Below, piece after piece: positions 52,363 through 62,202 of a DNA stretch of 64,000 nt; position 1 is the stretch's first letter, and every line of letters begins with the position of its first letter. A model generated the notes under the pieces. It had not been told where the DNA came from. It searched no databases and was given only the letters and a program-made list of their open reading frames with translations. The stretch comes from Bdellovibrio sp. Lineage in GTDB: Bacteria > Bdellovibrionota > Bdellovibrionia > Bdellovibrionales > Bdellovibrionaceae. Position numbers and translations under genes: made by a program. The stretch lies in assembly GCA_025359945.1 (NCBI GenBank), contig JANYDD010000077.1, positions 1 through 64,000 on the forward strand, read 5' to 3'.

Positions 52363-53434
52363 GCGACAGCATCCAGGTGCTGAGTTTATACAGCAATCTG
52401 GCGCCAACAACACCGTCCGTTTTGGCTTTGTCGAAGGGCAGACCGCCGGTCGAGACTTCGTTCAGGTCAAAGCCGATAATTTTTTTCTTTTTGTCGATGA
52501 TTTTTTTAAACAAGGCCAAGACCTCTGAAAACTGCAAGCCCCCTGGCACAGGCGTTCCTGTGTTGGGGCAAAGAGTTGGATCCAATCCATCGATATCGAA
52601 CGAAATATAAACCTTGTCGCCCAGTTTTCCGATCATTTCCTCTGCGATTTGGTCCCAAGATTTTCCCTGATTCATTTCATATTTTAAATTGAGATCAAAA
52701 AAGGTTTCAATTTTTTTGGGATGCGCCTGAATGAAATCAAATTCTTCTTTTGAAAAATCTCGAATCCCTACTTGAACCAGTTTTTCAGGGGCCCAGCTGG
52801 CCGTCATGACGTTATTCATGATCGATGCGTGTGAATGGTTAAAGCCTTGGTACGCCTGGCGTAGGTCTGCATGGGCATCGATATGCAAGATCGAAAAATC
52901 TGACCCATGGTGTTTGGCCAAAGCTTTTATATAACCCAAGGGCACAGAATGATCGCCGCCCACCAAGCCCACTTTTTTTCCCTGCCGAAGCAGTGACAAG
53001 GTTTGGATGTAAACTTGATCGACCATACTTTCGCAAGCCTGGTTAACTTCAGCCAACAAACCTTGATAGGTTTTAGATAGCGTTTTGTTTAGCGGAGACT
53101 GAAAGTAAAGTTTGGTCGCCCGACTAGCGACAGATTGAAATTTGGCATTTATTTTTTTTAGATTTTTATCCAAGGGTCGATAAAAAATCCCCCGCTGATA
53201 AGCTTCTTTCGTTTCGAGATCGTACAAATCCACCTGATGACTGGCCTGAAAAATTAATTGCGGGCCTTGCGAGGCCCCTTTTCCGTAGCTGGTCGTCAGG
53301 TCCCACTCGATGCCCAACAATATTAGCTTGGCTGTTGATTCGTCGAACGACAAACCGAATATGCCGTTCGGGTCAAAAACTTCCTGCGACCCGGCCAGAG
53401 ATTTTGTTTTGGGCGATTTATTTTGTAGTTCCAT
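52355..53434 (-). CDS. speB: Agmatinase / ureohydrolase family protein
   Basis: 359 residues, arginase fold. Manganese motifs: G-G-D-H-S near 159, H-I-D-A-H-A-D near 185 and F-D-I-D-G-L-D-P near 278. With arginine decarboxylase 2 kb downstream on the same strand, agmatine is the most likely substrate, giving putrescine and urea. The 30-residue N-terminal tail and a longer linker (about 90-130) make it longer than typical SpeB. Arginase or formiminoglutamase activity is possible. Confidence 0.85.
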   Translation of the reverse strand: MELQNKSPKTKSLAGSQEVFDPNGIFGLSFDESTAKLILLGIEWDLTTSYGKGASQGPQLIFQASHQVDLYDLETKEAYQRGIFYRPLDKNLKKINAKFQSVASRATKLYFQSPLNKTLSKTYQGLLAEVNQACESMVDQVYIQTLSLLRQGKKVGLVGGDHSVPLGYIKALAKHHGSDFSILHIDAHADLRQAYQGFNHSHASIMNNVMTASWAPEKLVQVGIRDFSKEEFDFIQAHPKKIETFFDLNLKYEMNQGKSWDQIAEEMIGKLGDKVYISFDIDGLDPTLCPNTGTPVPGGLQFSEVLALFKKIIDKKKKIIGFDLNEVSTGGLPFDKAKTDGVVGARLLYKLSTWMLSQN

Positions 53435-53653
53435 GCGATGACCTTTTTTTTTGAAATTCTAGCTTCTTGATTAACACTTTTTATCGGCGGGTCCAAGTTG
53501 CGTTTTCAGCTGATGACCTTATCGCCAAGAGCCCACTTTCGCGCTTTTCGTATTGATTTTCCAATTTTTCAAAAACTCACTCAGCAGCAAATCAAAAAAT
53601 TTTTTTAGACTAAGATTGAGTTTGCGAAGTTTTACCTGAAATGAATTGTTCAA

Positions 53654-53682
53654 TTGATTATCAACTGGGCATGAATTAAAAT
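53654..53682 (+). promoter_or_regulatory. Candidate promoter of the peptide-binding protein gene
   Basis: TTGATT, a 17-base spacer and TAAAAT (4/6 and 5/6 matches). Transcription would start about five bases before the ATG, giving a nearly leaderless mRNA, consistent with the absence of a ribosome-binding site. Confidence 0.35.
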
Positions 53683-53693
53683 TGAGTACCCTC

Positions 53694-55403
53694 ATGATTT
53701 TACATCTTCGTTGTGCCTATCTTAAAGCCCCGATTTTTGCTGTTTTTCTTTTAAGCTGGCTATTCGTCTATTTTCATTCGGCAAGCTTTGCTGAAACTTT
53801 TGCTAGTAAAGCTGGCAAAGGGGTTTTGCAAACGGCCACACACGATGGCCCTTCGTTGATTCAGGCGCCGCCGCAGTTGGAAGGGACATTTATTTATAAT
53901 TTGCCCGGCGAACCTGTAAATCTAAATCCTTTTTTTGCAGATCCTGGAACTTCGCGGCCTGTGATTTTTAAATATATTTTTGATTCGCTTTTGGAAAGTG
54001 ATCCACAGACTAACGAATTGACTGGGCGCCTGGCCCAGCGTTGGGAGATCTCGCGCGATCAAAAGATATTTACTTTTTATCTTCGCAGTTCTGCCCTTTT
54101 TCATGACGGAAAACAGGTGACCTCGGAAGACGTTAAATTTTCTTTCGAAGCGCTGTTGGACCCGCAGTTTAAGGCCGGTCATCTAAAGCAACATATTGCC
54201 AATATCAATCGCATTGAAGTCATTGATCCGCTAACGATAAAATTTTACGCCAACAATACTTATTTTTTGAATTTAATATCGCTAGGAAGCCTTCCGATTT
54301 TACCGAAACATATTTATCAGGACGCGCTAACAATTGAAAAATTAAATTTTAAATTTGTTGGTAGTGGCCCCTACGAATTCAAATCCTACGACCGAGGGCA
54401 AAAGTTGTCGCTTCAACGATTTGCAAAGTGGTGGGGGTTTTCGCTGACCGAGCGACCAAGAACTTATAACTTTCAAAATTTAATTTTTAAATTTATTTCT
54501 GCGGACGACCAGAAAATCCAAGCTCTGAAAAAAAAAGAAATTCATTTTTTTGAAATGAACCCAGAAACATTCGTAGTAAAAACTGAAGGCGAACCCTGGG
54601 GAAAATCCATCTTCAAAGAGCAAGTCGAAAACCTACGCCCCAAGCGCTGGAGTTTTATCGGGTTTAATTTTAAATCCGAAAGTTTAAAAGATCGCCGCGT
54701 GCGAATGGCTTTGGCTCATTCTTTCGATCGCGAAAAGGCCAACGCGCAACTACGCTGGGGTCAAGCCGAACTGGTCACCGCACCCGTAAAAAACGCAAAG
54801 CCCCTAGTTTTTGATCTTAAAAAATCTTCCGAACTTTTGGCTGCCGCTGGCTGGAAAGACTCCAACAAAGATGGAGTTTTAGCTTTTGTCCGCAGTCGAC
54901 AAAAACCAAAGCTTCGACTGCTGGCGGTTTGTTCGGGAGCAGAGAGCGAAAAGTATTTAAATTTTTGGAAGCCAGATTTAAAAAAAATAGGCGTTGATTT
55001 AGAGATCAAAAATTTTCCCTGGGATGCTTTTCTAGAGCAGTTAAAAACCGGTCGCTTTGATCTAGCACTGATGTCGTGGGGCAAAACCGGAGGAAATTTT
55101 TTAGAATCAGATCCGCAACAGGTGTGGCATTCCTCTAGCACCGCCGACCAAGGTGGATCGAATTTTATTGGCTACAACAATCCAAAGGTCGACGAACTGA
55201 TCGAAAAAATTCGATTTGAAATGGACGCTCAAATTCGCTTTGATCGATTTCAAAAGCTTTATTCTTTAATCAACGAAGATACGCCTTACTTATTATTATT
55301 TGCCAATCGATTTGATTATTACGCTTACACCGAGGGCGTAAAAATGCCTGCCAAAACCTTGCCCTACGATTTAGGAATTCCCTATTGGTGGAAAAGCCCT
55401 TAG
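53694..55403 (+). CDS. Peptide/nickel-type ABC transporter substrate-binding protein (SBP family 5)
   Basis: 569 residues. N-terminal signal peptide (A-P-I-F-A-V-F-L-L-S-W-L-F-V-Y-F). The SBP5 fold is clear: N-L-N-P-F-F-A-D, S-D-P-Q-T-N-E-L, A-x-x-W-E-I-S-x-D-x-K-x-F-T-F-Y-L-R, F-H-D-G-K-Q-V-T-S-E-D-V-K-F-S. Delivers peptides to an inner-membrane permease that is not encoded nearby. An upstream TTG at 53682 is an alternative start. Confidence 0.92.
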   Translation: MILHLRCAYLKAPIFAVFLLSWLFVYFHSASFAETFASKAGKGVLQTATHDGPSLIQAPPQLEGTFIYNLPGEPVNLNPFFADPGTSRPVIFKYIFDSLLESDPQTNELTGRLAQRWEISRDQKIFTFYLRSSALFHDGKQVTSEDVKFSFEALLDPQFKAGHLKQHIANINRIEVIDPLTIKFYANNTYFLNLISLGSLPILPKHIYQDALTIEKLNFKFVGSGPYEFKSYDRGQKLSLQRFAKWWGFSLTERPRTYNFQNLIFKFISADDQKIQALKKKEIHFFEMNPETFVVKTEGEPWGKSIFKEQVENLRPKRWSFIGFNFKSESLKDRRVRMALAHSFDREKANAQLRWGQAELVTAPVKNAKPLVFDLKKSSELLAAAGWKDSNKDGVLAFVRSRQKPKLRLLAVCSGAESEKYLNFWKPDLKKIGVDLEIKNFPWDAFLEQLKTGRFDLALMSWGKTGGNFLESDPQQVWHSSSTADQGGSNFIGYNNPKVDELIEKIRFEMDAQIRFDRFQKLYSLINEDTPYLLLFANRFDYYAYTEGVKMPAKTLPYDLGIPYWWKSP

Positions 55404-55409
55404 AACGAA

Positions 55410-57416
55410 TTACTCCGAGTCCTCTAGGTAAGTGTAACCTGACAGGCCTTCTTCGTATTGTTTCACTAGTAGCTTGGCTTCCTGCTTAGTCAGAGATCCC
55501 TTCTGGATACTTTCTTCGGCAGCGTTGCGGATGCTGTCAACCATTGCGTAGTGGCGGTACTGCACGTAACTTAGAACTTCGGTTACGGTGTCGCCAGGAA
55601 TGTAGTGATCCAAGGTATATCCATTTTCGGTCAGCGAAATATGAACTGCATCAGTATCGCCAAAAAGATTATGCAAATCGCCCAGAATTTCTTGGTAAGC
55701 TCCGGTCAAAAAAACTCCTAAGAAATAATGCTCGCCGGTCTTTAAATCATGCAGCGGCAAAGTCCGTTTAGTTTTGCCCGTTTCTGGGTCGATAAATTTT
55801 TCTAGCTTACCGTCAGAATCACAAGTCAAATCTGCTAGCGTTGCGTTTCGGGTGGGGCTTTCCTTTAAGCGATGAATAGGCATTACTGGAAACATCTGCC
55901 CCACGGCCCAAGAATCAGGGACCGATTGAAAAACCGAAAAATTACAAAAGTAAGTGTCGTAAAGTTCTTGTGACAGGCCCTGGATAATATCGTCAGCGTC
56001 GTCCATCGTTCGCGCCATCTGAGTCATTTTATTTGAGATCGCAAAGTACATTCCCTCGGTCCATGCCCGCTGTTGCAGGTTTAAAACTCCGTAAGTAAAA
56101 AGCTGAAGGGCCTCTTGCTTGGCTTGCATCAAGTCGTTGTAGCATTCATTGATGTTGTCTTTGTTAAGCTTTTCGTAAATGTACTGAAGATCCTGCAGCA
56201 GCGGATGATCCGCTTTTGTGGCTGATCTGGGCGGTTCCCATCGCGACAAATTATTAATTCCCATCACATTGAAAACCAAGATTGAATGGTGCGCGACCAA
56301 AAATCGGCCAGATTCGGTGACAATGTGAGGATGAGGAATATTTTTTTCATCACACAGCGTTTGCAAAATAGAAACAACGTCGTTGGCGTATTCTTGCTCG
56401 CTGTAGTTCATAGAGCTGTCAGAACTTCCGGTGCCATCGTAATCAACGCCTAAACCCCCGCCTACGTCGATATACTTAAGTGCTGTGGCTCCCATTTGAA
56501 AAACTTCCGTGTAAAAGCGAACGCCCTCTTTCAGCGATGATTTAATACTTTGAATTGACGGAATCTGAGAACCGATATGAAAATGAATTAGCTCCAGACA
56601 ATCCAACATGCCTTCGCTGCGAAGATTTTCAATGCCTTCGACAAGTTCGATAGTGGTTAGACCAAATTTTGATCTGGCACCTGATGAATCCACCCACTTG
56701 CCTGCCCCTTGCGTATTCAGCTTGGCGCGAAAACCAATGCGCGGCCTAGTGTTTAGTTTTTTTGCGGCCTCGATAATTATGCGCAGTTCTTCATAACGGT
56801 CCACGACGATAATGGTTTGTCGCCCCAACTTTTGTGACATTATGGCGGTCTCGATATATTCCTGATCTTTGAAACCATTACATATAATCAGTGAATTTGG
56901 AGTGTTCATCAGCGCCAGAACCACCAGCAGTTCGGGTTTACTGCCGCATTCAAGACCCAATTTATAATCGCGTCCGTGTTTAACTAATTCTTCAACTAGG
57001 TGCCGCTGTTGGTTGACCTTGATCGGGTAAACCCCCGAATACGTGCCCTTGTAGCTATGCTCGGCAATCGCTTTTGAGAAACAATTGTTGATCATCTCGA
57101 CCCGGGCTCGCAAAATATCTGGAAATCGAATCATAATTGGAGCGCGAATCCCCCGGTCTAAAAGATCTTGGGTCAGTTCGTAGAGATCTACTTGCAGTTT
57201 TTGATTGATGCTTGGAGTGACGCTGACATTGCCGTTGGCGTTGATCCTAAAATAATCAGAACCCCAAGATTTAATCCCATAAAGTTCGGAGCTTTTTTCG
57301 GTGCTCCATTGTTCTTCGGAATTTTTTGGAACTTCGATCGCCACCGACGGGATTAAATTTTCTGTTTTCTCAGTTAATTTTTCAGTTAATTTTTCTGAAG
57401 CTTTCTCGATTTCCAT
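55410..57416 (-). CDS. speA: Biosynthetic arginine decarboxylase
   Basis: 668 residues, PLP alanine-racemase fold (type III). G-V-Y-P-I-K-V-N-Q carries the PLP lysine near 130; G-L-E-C-G-S-K, L-N-T-Q-G-A-G-K-W, H-F-H-I-G-S-Q near 300, D-V-G-G-G-L-G-V-D-Y near 335 and the C-terminal C-D-S-D-G motif are all present. Makes agmatine, used by the upstream ureohydrolase. The ATG was chosen over a TTG 11 codons earlier. A 12-bp tandem duplication near the start encodes the repeated E-K-L-T. Confidence 0.95.
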   Translation of the reverse strand: MEIEKASEKLTEKLTEKTENLIPSVAIEVPKNSEEQWSTEKSSELYGIKSWGSDYFRINANGNVSVTPSINQKLQVDLYELTQDLLDRGIRAPIMIRFPDILRARVEMINNCFSKAIAEHSYKGTYSGVYPIKVNQQRHLVEELVKHGRDYKLGLECGSKPELLVVLALMNTPNSLIICNGFKDQEYIETAIMSQKLGRQTIIVVDRYEELRIIIEAAKKLNTRPRIGFRAKLNTQGAGKWVDSSGARSKFGLTTIELVEGIENLRSEGMLDCLELIHFHIGSQIPSIQSIKSSLKEGVRFYTEVFQMGATALKYIDVGGGLGVDYDGTGSSDSSMNYSEQEYANDVVSILQTLCDEKNIPHPHIVTESGRFLVAHHSILVFNVMGINNLSRWEPPRSATKADHPLLQDLQYIYEKLNKDNINECYNDLMQAKQEALQLFTYGVLNLQQRAWTEGMYFAISNKMTQMARTMDDADDIIQGLSQELYDTYFCNFSVFQSVPDSWAVGQMFPVMPIHRLKESPTRNATLADLTCDSDGKLEKFIDPETGKTKRTLPLHDLKTGEHYFLGVFLTGAYQEILGDLHNLFGDTDAVHISLTENGYTLDHYIPGDTVTEVLSYVQYRHYAMVDSIRNAAEESIQKGSLTKQEAKLLVKQYEEGLSGYTYLEDSE
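57370..57393. repeat. 12-bp tandem duplication inside speA
   Basis: TCAGTTAATTTT occurs twice back to back; it codes for repeated E-K-L-T in the disordered N-terminus. In frame and outside the enzyme core. Confidence 0.8.
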
Positions 57417-57602
57417 TTCCTTGAATTCCTTTTGATTGATTGTTCTCAAAGTGCTGGTCCAAAAACCTATGCAGTCCCAGTTCTTAGTCGAGTTTTAAAA
57501 TGATGTCGATTATTTTCAGCGAGTTTCTTGAAAAGTCTGCACCTTAGTCGATGGAGAAAGTTTCGACAATTCCGATAAAATATTACTGATGGGAGTTTAC
57601 GT

Positions 57603-58586
57603 TTGAATCTGACTGCGCCCAAAATTCAACTTAGAAAAATTCTGGTCGTCGATGACGATCCCGACAGCTTGGATATTATCGCCGAAGCTTTGAATTGGGA
57701 CGGCTACGAAGTTCAAAAAGTGAAAGATGGTCCTATGGCTCTGGCGCTGGTTCGCTCGTGGCGCCCCGATGTTGTGGTGTTGGACGTGAACATGCCGCGA
57801 CTGAATGGTGTGGAGACTTTGAAGCTGTTAAAAAAAGAAGATCCCTTTGTGTCGGTGATGTTTATTTCGGGCCATACTAGCACCGAAGACGTGATTTCAG
57901 GGTTAGATGCCGGAGCCGACGATTACATTCCAAAGCCTTTTGATCCGCTAGAACTTTTAGCTCGAGTCAGGACCCAACTTCGAATTAAAGACTTGAATGA
58001 CCAACTAAGAATCGCCAACGAACGCCTTAAAGAGCTTGTCGAGATCGACGACCTGACCGGGCTTTTTAACATGAGATCGCTTTATCAAAAATTAGATGCC
58101 GAGCTAGAGCGAAGTAAAAGATTCAATCGGCAAGTCTGCGTGATCATGATGGACATGGATCGCTTTAAATCCGTTAACGACGGGCACGACCATCTTTTTG
58201 GAAGTTTTGTTCTTTCCGAAGTTGGGAAAATAATTCGCACAAAACTTCGAAGCGTCGACATCGCAGCCAGGTACGGCGGAGACGAGTTTTTGATCGTCCT
58301 AACCGAAACCAATTACACCGGCGCCATGCAATTTTGCGATCGTCTGCGAGCCGCGATTGAAGAATATGAGTTTGTCAGTGGCCAGGATAAAATCCGACTG
58401 ACAGCAAGCTTAGGATTTGCGATCACCCCGCCCGGAGACCCCTTTACTGATCCAAGATCTTTGGTCCGCACCGCCGACGTGGCCTTGTACGAATCCAAAC
58501 GCGCTGGCCGAAACCGCGTGTCTTCAAAAGAGATTTTGCCCCACGAAAATGCGGCGGCTTTTCCCGGAATCAAAAAGGCCAGCTGA
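57603..58586 (+). CDS. Response regulator with GGDEF domain (diguanylate cyclase)
   Basis: 327 residues. Receiver domain: acidic D-D-D near 17-19, phospho-acceptor Asp61 in V-L-D-V-N-M-P, Lys111 in P-K-P-F. A short coiled linker (about 125-147) leads to a GGDEF domain with the intact active site G-G-D-E-F at 225-229 and the product-inhibition I-site R-S-V-D at 216-219. PleD/WspR-like architecture, so it should make c-di-GMP when phosphorylated and be feedback-controlled. TTG start with GGGAG seven bases upstream. No cognate kinase adjacent. Confidence 0.94.
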   Translation: MNLTAPKIQLRKILVVDDDPDSLDIIAEALNWDGYEVQKVKDGPMALALVRSWRPDVVVLDVNMPRLNGVETLKLLKKEDPFVSVMFISGHTSTEDVISGLDAGADDYIPKPFDPLELLARVRTQLRIKDLNDQLRIANERLKELVEIDDLTGLFNMRSLYQKLDAELERSKRFNRQVCVIMMDMDRFKSVNDGHDHLFGSFVLSEVGKIIRTKLRSVDIAARYGGDEFLIVLTETNYTGAMQFCDRLRAAIEEYEFVSGQDKIRLTASLGFAITPPGDPFTDPRSLVRTADVALYESKRAGRNRVSSKEILPHENAAAFPGIKKAS

Positions 58587-58632
58587 AGTCTTTTGACAGG
58601 CTGACCTTACCAATGTTTATTCACTGGTATCT

Positions 58633-59619
58633 GTGATTAAAAATAAAACTATTTTTGCTTCTTATCTGGCGTTTTTTATCAGCCTTGTCGTCTTGGCCAC
58701 GAAGTACTATGGCTATTTAGAGACTCATTCAGTGGCGGTTTTATCAGACGCCCTTGAGAGTATCGTGAATGTGCTGTCGGCACTTTTTGCATTAACTGTC
58801 ATGCGAGCCGTGTCCTCACCTGCGGACGAAGAACACCCCTACGGCCACGGAAAACTTGAATTTTTTTCCTCGGCGTTCGAGGGCGGCCTGATCGCTTTTG
58901 CCTCGGTCGCCATTTTTTATTCAGCTACAAAATCTGTGGTTGAAGGTTCGCAGCTTCAAGAAATCTCAAAAGGCTTTTTTTATCTTAGCGCCGCCACTTT
59001 GATAAATTTACTTTTAGCTTTCTACCTGAAGCGTGTTGCGAAGCAGGCTAAATCCGAAGCTTTGGCAGCCAGTAGCGCCCATCTTTTTTCGGATGTGTGG
59101 ACAACTGTGGGTGCTTTGATAGGCTTATTTATGGTGGAAAGAACGGGTGTCACTTGGATTGACCCTTTCATCGCCTATTTAGTTTCGGCGCACCTGGGAT
59201 ATTCAGGGTACGTGATCGTTCGCAAAGCCGTGGGCGGCCTTTTGGACGAGATGGACCCCAAATCAATTCAACGAATTGCTGATGCCTTTATGAAAATTCG
59301 AAAGCCCGGCCTGATTGATTTGCACAATATTAAATTGATTCGGTCTGGAAATTTTCATCATATCGACGGGCATATTGTTGTCCCCGAATTTTGGGATATC
59401 CAACACTGCCACGAGGAAATTAATAAATTCGAAAAGCTAGTCCTAAAAGATTACGGCTCCGATGGGGAAGTGGCGTTACATTTGGACCCCTGCCATCGCC
59501 ATTTTTGCTCGCGATGTGATTTTCCCCAATGTCCGATCAGACAAAGAGAATTTAAAAAATTGCTGCCTTTAGATTATAAACACCTTATTCAAGGTCCTAG
59601 TTACGATGAACCACCATGA
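58633..59619 (+). CDS. Cation diffusion facilitator family transporter with a cysteine-rich tail
   Basis: 328 residues, about six transmembrane helices. Metal-site motifs S-D-A-L-E-S near 40 and H-L-F-S-D-V-W near 152; cytoplasmic domain after about 205. The tail adds a Cys/His cluster, D-P-C-H-R-H-F-C-S-R-C-D-F-P-Q-C, near 285-300, unusual for the family and likely to bind metal. Exports zinc, iron or a similar divalent ion. GTG start. Overlaps trmB by four bases. Confidence 0.9.
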   Translation: MIKNKTIFASYLAFFISLVVLATKYYGYLETHSVAVLSDALESIVNVLSALFALTVMRAVSSPADEEHPYGHGKLEFFSSAFEGGLIAFASVAIFYSATKSVVEGSQLQEISKGFFYLSAATLINLLLAFYLKRVAKQAKSEALAASSAHLFSDVWTTVGALIGLFMVERTGVTWIDPFIAYLVSAHLGYSGYVIVRKAVGGLLDEMDPKSIQRIADAFMKIRKPGLIDLHNIKLIRSGNFHHIDGHIVVPEFWDIQHCHEEINKFEKLVLKDYGSDGEVALHLDPCHRHFCSRCDFPQCPIRQREFKKLLPLDYKHLIQGPSYDEPP

Positions 59620-60344
59620 TAAATAGCCGACCCTTTTTTAGACCCCAAATTAATTCTTCGGCAAGCTTACCCAAGCCCAATATTTATGTTCTGGCCTTGC
59701 AAAAAGAATACAAAGATTTCGTTGTCAGTGAAGAAAGTGCACACCATTATCAGGGGCTTTGGTCGTCCGCGATCTTTGCCAATAATAACCCAATTGATCT
59801 TGAGATCGGGACCGGGAATGGATTATTTTTTACTGAACATTTGCTCAAGAACCCAAACCGTAATTTGTTGGGCGTCGAACTTAAATTCAAACCCCTGGTT
59901 CAGACCATACGGCGGGCCTTGAGCGCTCAACTTTTTAATGGGCAAGTCCTTCGGCATCACGCTTTCAATATCGATTTGGTGTTTGCACCTGAAGAACTGG
60001 ATGATATTTATATTCAGTTCCCGGATCCTTGGACAACGCCCAGAAAACCTCAGAATCGAATTTTAAATTCTAGAATGCTTGAAGTTTTGTTTCGGCTGCA
60101 AAAGCCCAATTCGTTTTTAGAGTTTAAAACAGATTCTGCAGAGGCGTTTTTCTGGTCCATGGAAAATATTAGAAATTCTTCCTACCAGGTGGTCGGCTAT
60201 TCCGAAGATTTACACGCGCAACAAATCGGGGATTCTGAAACACCTAGATTTAAAACTCAGTTCGAAAATATTTTTGTTCGAAAGGGTCTGCCAATTTTTT
60301 ATGTTCGGATTTTGCGTCCTAAGGCAAACTCAGTGGTGGTTTAA
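59616..60344 (+). CDS. trmB: tRNA (guanine-N7-)-methyltransferase
   Basis: 242 residues, methylates G46 of tRNA with SAM. L-E-I-G-T-G-N-G near 65, G-V-E-L-K-F-K near 90 and the hallmark I-Q-F-P-D-P-W near 130. ATG overlaps the CDF stop. The first 40 residues are an extra N-terminal stretch often seen in delta-type TrmB. Confidence 0.93.
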   Translation: MINSRPFFRPQINSSASLPKPNIYVLALQKEYKDFVVSEESAHHYQGLWSSAIFANNNPIDLEIGTGNGLFFTEHLLKNPNRNLLGVELKFKPLVQTIRRALSAQLFNGQVLRHHAFNIDLVFAPEELDDIYIQFPDPWTTPRKPQNRILNSRMLEVLFRLQKPNSFLEFKTDSAEAFFWSMENIRNSSYQVVGYSEDLHAQQIGDSETPRFKTQFENIFVRKGLPIFYVRILRPKANSVVV

Positions 60345-60349
60345 TCCAA

Positions 60350-60640
60350 ATGCCGTTGATTTCATTTGTAAAAAATAATAAGAATCCTTTGCAAGTTAAC
60401 CCTGGCGAAAATCTGATGAAGGCGTTGACTCAAAGTCAGATTCCGGTGGCATCTAGTTGCGGGGGTGATGCTGTTTGCGCCAAGTGCAAAATCCGCATTG
60501 TTTCTGGCCTAGAAAATCTTTCCCCCGAGACCGAGATCGAAAAATCCTTGCGGGCCTCGCAAAATATTTCAGATGATTTTCGGATCAGTTGCCAAACCCA
60601 CGTTTTAGGAGAACTTCTTATTGACGCCAGCTACTGGTGA
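60350..60640 (+). CDS. 2Fe-2S ferredoxin
   Basis: 96 residues. Plant-type iron-sulfur ligands in S-S-C-G-G-D-A-V-C-A-K-C (C-x5-C-x2-C) and a later I-S-C-Q. Electron carrier in the cytoplasm; partner unknown. Five bases after trmB. Confidence 0.92.
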   Translation: MPLISFVKNNKNPLQVNPGENLMKALTQSQIPVASSCGGDAVCAKCKIRIVSGLENLSPETEIEKSLRASQNISDDFRISCQTHVLGELLIDASYW

Positions 60641-61241
60641 CGCCAATCAACTGAAAGTCAGATGGGCTTTGCTTGGGGCCTCGCGTGGCTTGGGAAAATC
60701 CTTTTCAAATCTTTTGGCTGTTGACCGTGGCTCGGGTCACGAACAATTGGTAATCTCTAGAAAATCAAAATTATCTTTTGATTTCTCGGACGAAACTTGT
60801 TGGCCCAAAGCTTTGGAAACTATCGACGCATTCAACCCCGACTATGTAATTTATTTTGCGGGTGGCGGGCCATTTGGAGACTTCCGAAAAAAAAATTGGC
60901 CCGATCATACTTGGTCTTGGCGTGTGAATTTTTTATTCCCAGCTTTTTTAATTTATTCTCTTCAGGCAAAGTCGCTTCGAACTTTTATGACCATAGGGTC
61001 AGCGGTGGCAGAAAAAAATCCTGACCCAAAAGCTGCAAGCTACGCGGCGGGCAAGCACGCATTGATTGGATTAGTCTCCAGCCTGAAAGCTGAAAAATCG
61101 CTTCCATTCGACGTGGATATTTTCTCTGCGCCTTATATGAACACGAATTTGCTTCCGAAAAATTCATGGCCGGTGAAATCAAATCATGCAAAAAACCCTG
61201 CAGACGTGGCCATGGAATTATTTTCGCTTTTTCATGTGTGA
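60621..61241 (+). CDS. Short-chain dehydrogenase/reductase family protein
   Basis: 206 residues, shorter than typical SDRs (about 250). Rossmann motif G-A-S-R-G-L-G-K near 19; catalytic S-A-V-A near 127 and Y-A-A-G-K near 142. The adenine-site and some strands are abbreviated. TTG start overlapping the ferredoxin end by 20 bases; an alternative start further in would remove the first strand. Substrate unknown. Confidence 0.82.
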   Translation: MTPATGDANQLKVRWALLGASRGLGKSFSNLLAVDRGSGHEQLVISRKSKLSFDFSDETCWPKALETIDAFNPDYVIYFAGGGPFGDFRKKNWPDHTWSWRVNFLFPAFLIYSLQAKSLRTFMTIGSAVAEKNPDPKAASYAAGKHALIGLVSSLKAEKSLPFDVDIFSAPYMNTNLLPKNSWPVKSNHAKNPADVAMELFSLFHV

Positions 61242-62053
61242 GGTCTGTGACACGAGACAGGTCGATTGGGGCGAAGCTCGCGCACTATTGAATCACCGTA
61301 TTTTGCGTTAAACTCGATAATAGTTTGAGAAAGTTCTGCTTGCCTAAGTCCAAGAATTTGTTGAACTGCCTGTTTGCGGGCCGCAACTAAGTGATCGTTT
61401 TTCTCAACATCGCGGGTGCTGACAAGCATTCTATTTAGCATGGCAACGCCGGCCTGAAGGCCCGCAATTCGTTGTCGCAACTCCATCGCTTCTAATTCCA
61501 TATGATGATTTAGAAAATCCGGATGGTTTCTAATAAATACAGCGTTACCAAAAATCTCATACGCCAGCGCAAAGATCATTTCCGCATTGATAGCCGATTC
61601 GTTCAGGCGCGGACTGGGAACTAATTTCACCAAAGAATACCAATCCAAATTGATGACCGGGGGCTTGCCTTTTAAAACAAAAGTAGATGAAATCCCAGAG
61701 CCTTGGGTCCGATATTCGATAATATCATTTAATCGTTCGGGTTCGTCTGAGTTCAAACTTAAGACGACAGGTAATACGCCATCAGGCAAGAATCGCGGCC
61801 TTGAGCCTTCTTCAAAGTCAATAATGTCCAAAGTTTTGGGTTTGAAATTTCTTAGACTTGTTAGCGCCACATTCCAAAACCTTTCAAAGAAAGGATCCTT
61901 TCGATTTGGAAATCTGTAACTTACACCTATAGCAAGTTTTGGTATGTCATGCGGTCTTATATCCTTGACGATGGCTTGGGACGCAGAATTAGAAATCGCG
62001 GCAAAACCAAGTAGCCCACTAAAGACGCAAAAGAGTAAAGCTTCTTTCAACAC
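61232..62053 (-). CDS. Exported protein of unknown function
   Basis: 273 residues. Signal peptide A-L-L-F-C-V-F-S-G-L-L-G-F-A-A-I with a likely cut after N-S-A-S. Central strand-rich part, then a long helix (about 180-255, R-Q-R-I-A-G-L-Q-A-G-V-A-M-L-N-R) with coiled character. No family recognised. GTG start. The end overlaps the convergent SDR gene by 10 bases. Confidence 0.72.
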   Translation of the reverse strand: MLKEALLFCVFSGLLGFAAISNSASQAIVKDIRPHDIPKLAIGVSYRFPNRKDPFFERFWNVALTSLRNFKPKTLDIIDFEEGSRPRFLPDGVLPVVLSLNSDEPERLNDIIEYRTQGSGISSTFVLKGKPPVINLDWYSLVKLVPSPRLNESAINAEMIFALAYEIFGNAVFIRNHPDFLNHHMELEAMELRQRIAGLQAGVAMLNRMLVSTRDVEKNDHLVAARKQAVQQILGLRQAELSQTIIEFNAKYGDSIVRELRPNRPVSCHRPHT

Positions 62054-62202
62054 TAACCCCCGGACAGAATTTTTTCGATTTGAAGACTTTTAGTAGCAGA
62101 TCTTCTTCAAAGCTCCAAATGGAAATGTACAGACTTGGAATGCATGAGACTTGATTCGCCTGAAATTTCGCTGCACGATCATAAAAAAAAAGGACAAAAA
62201 GT

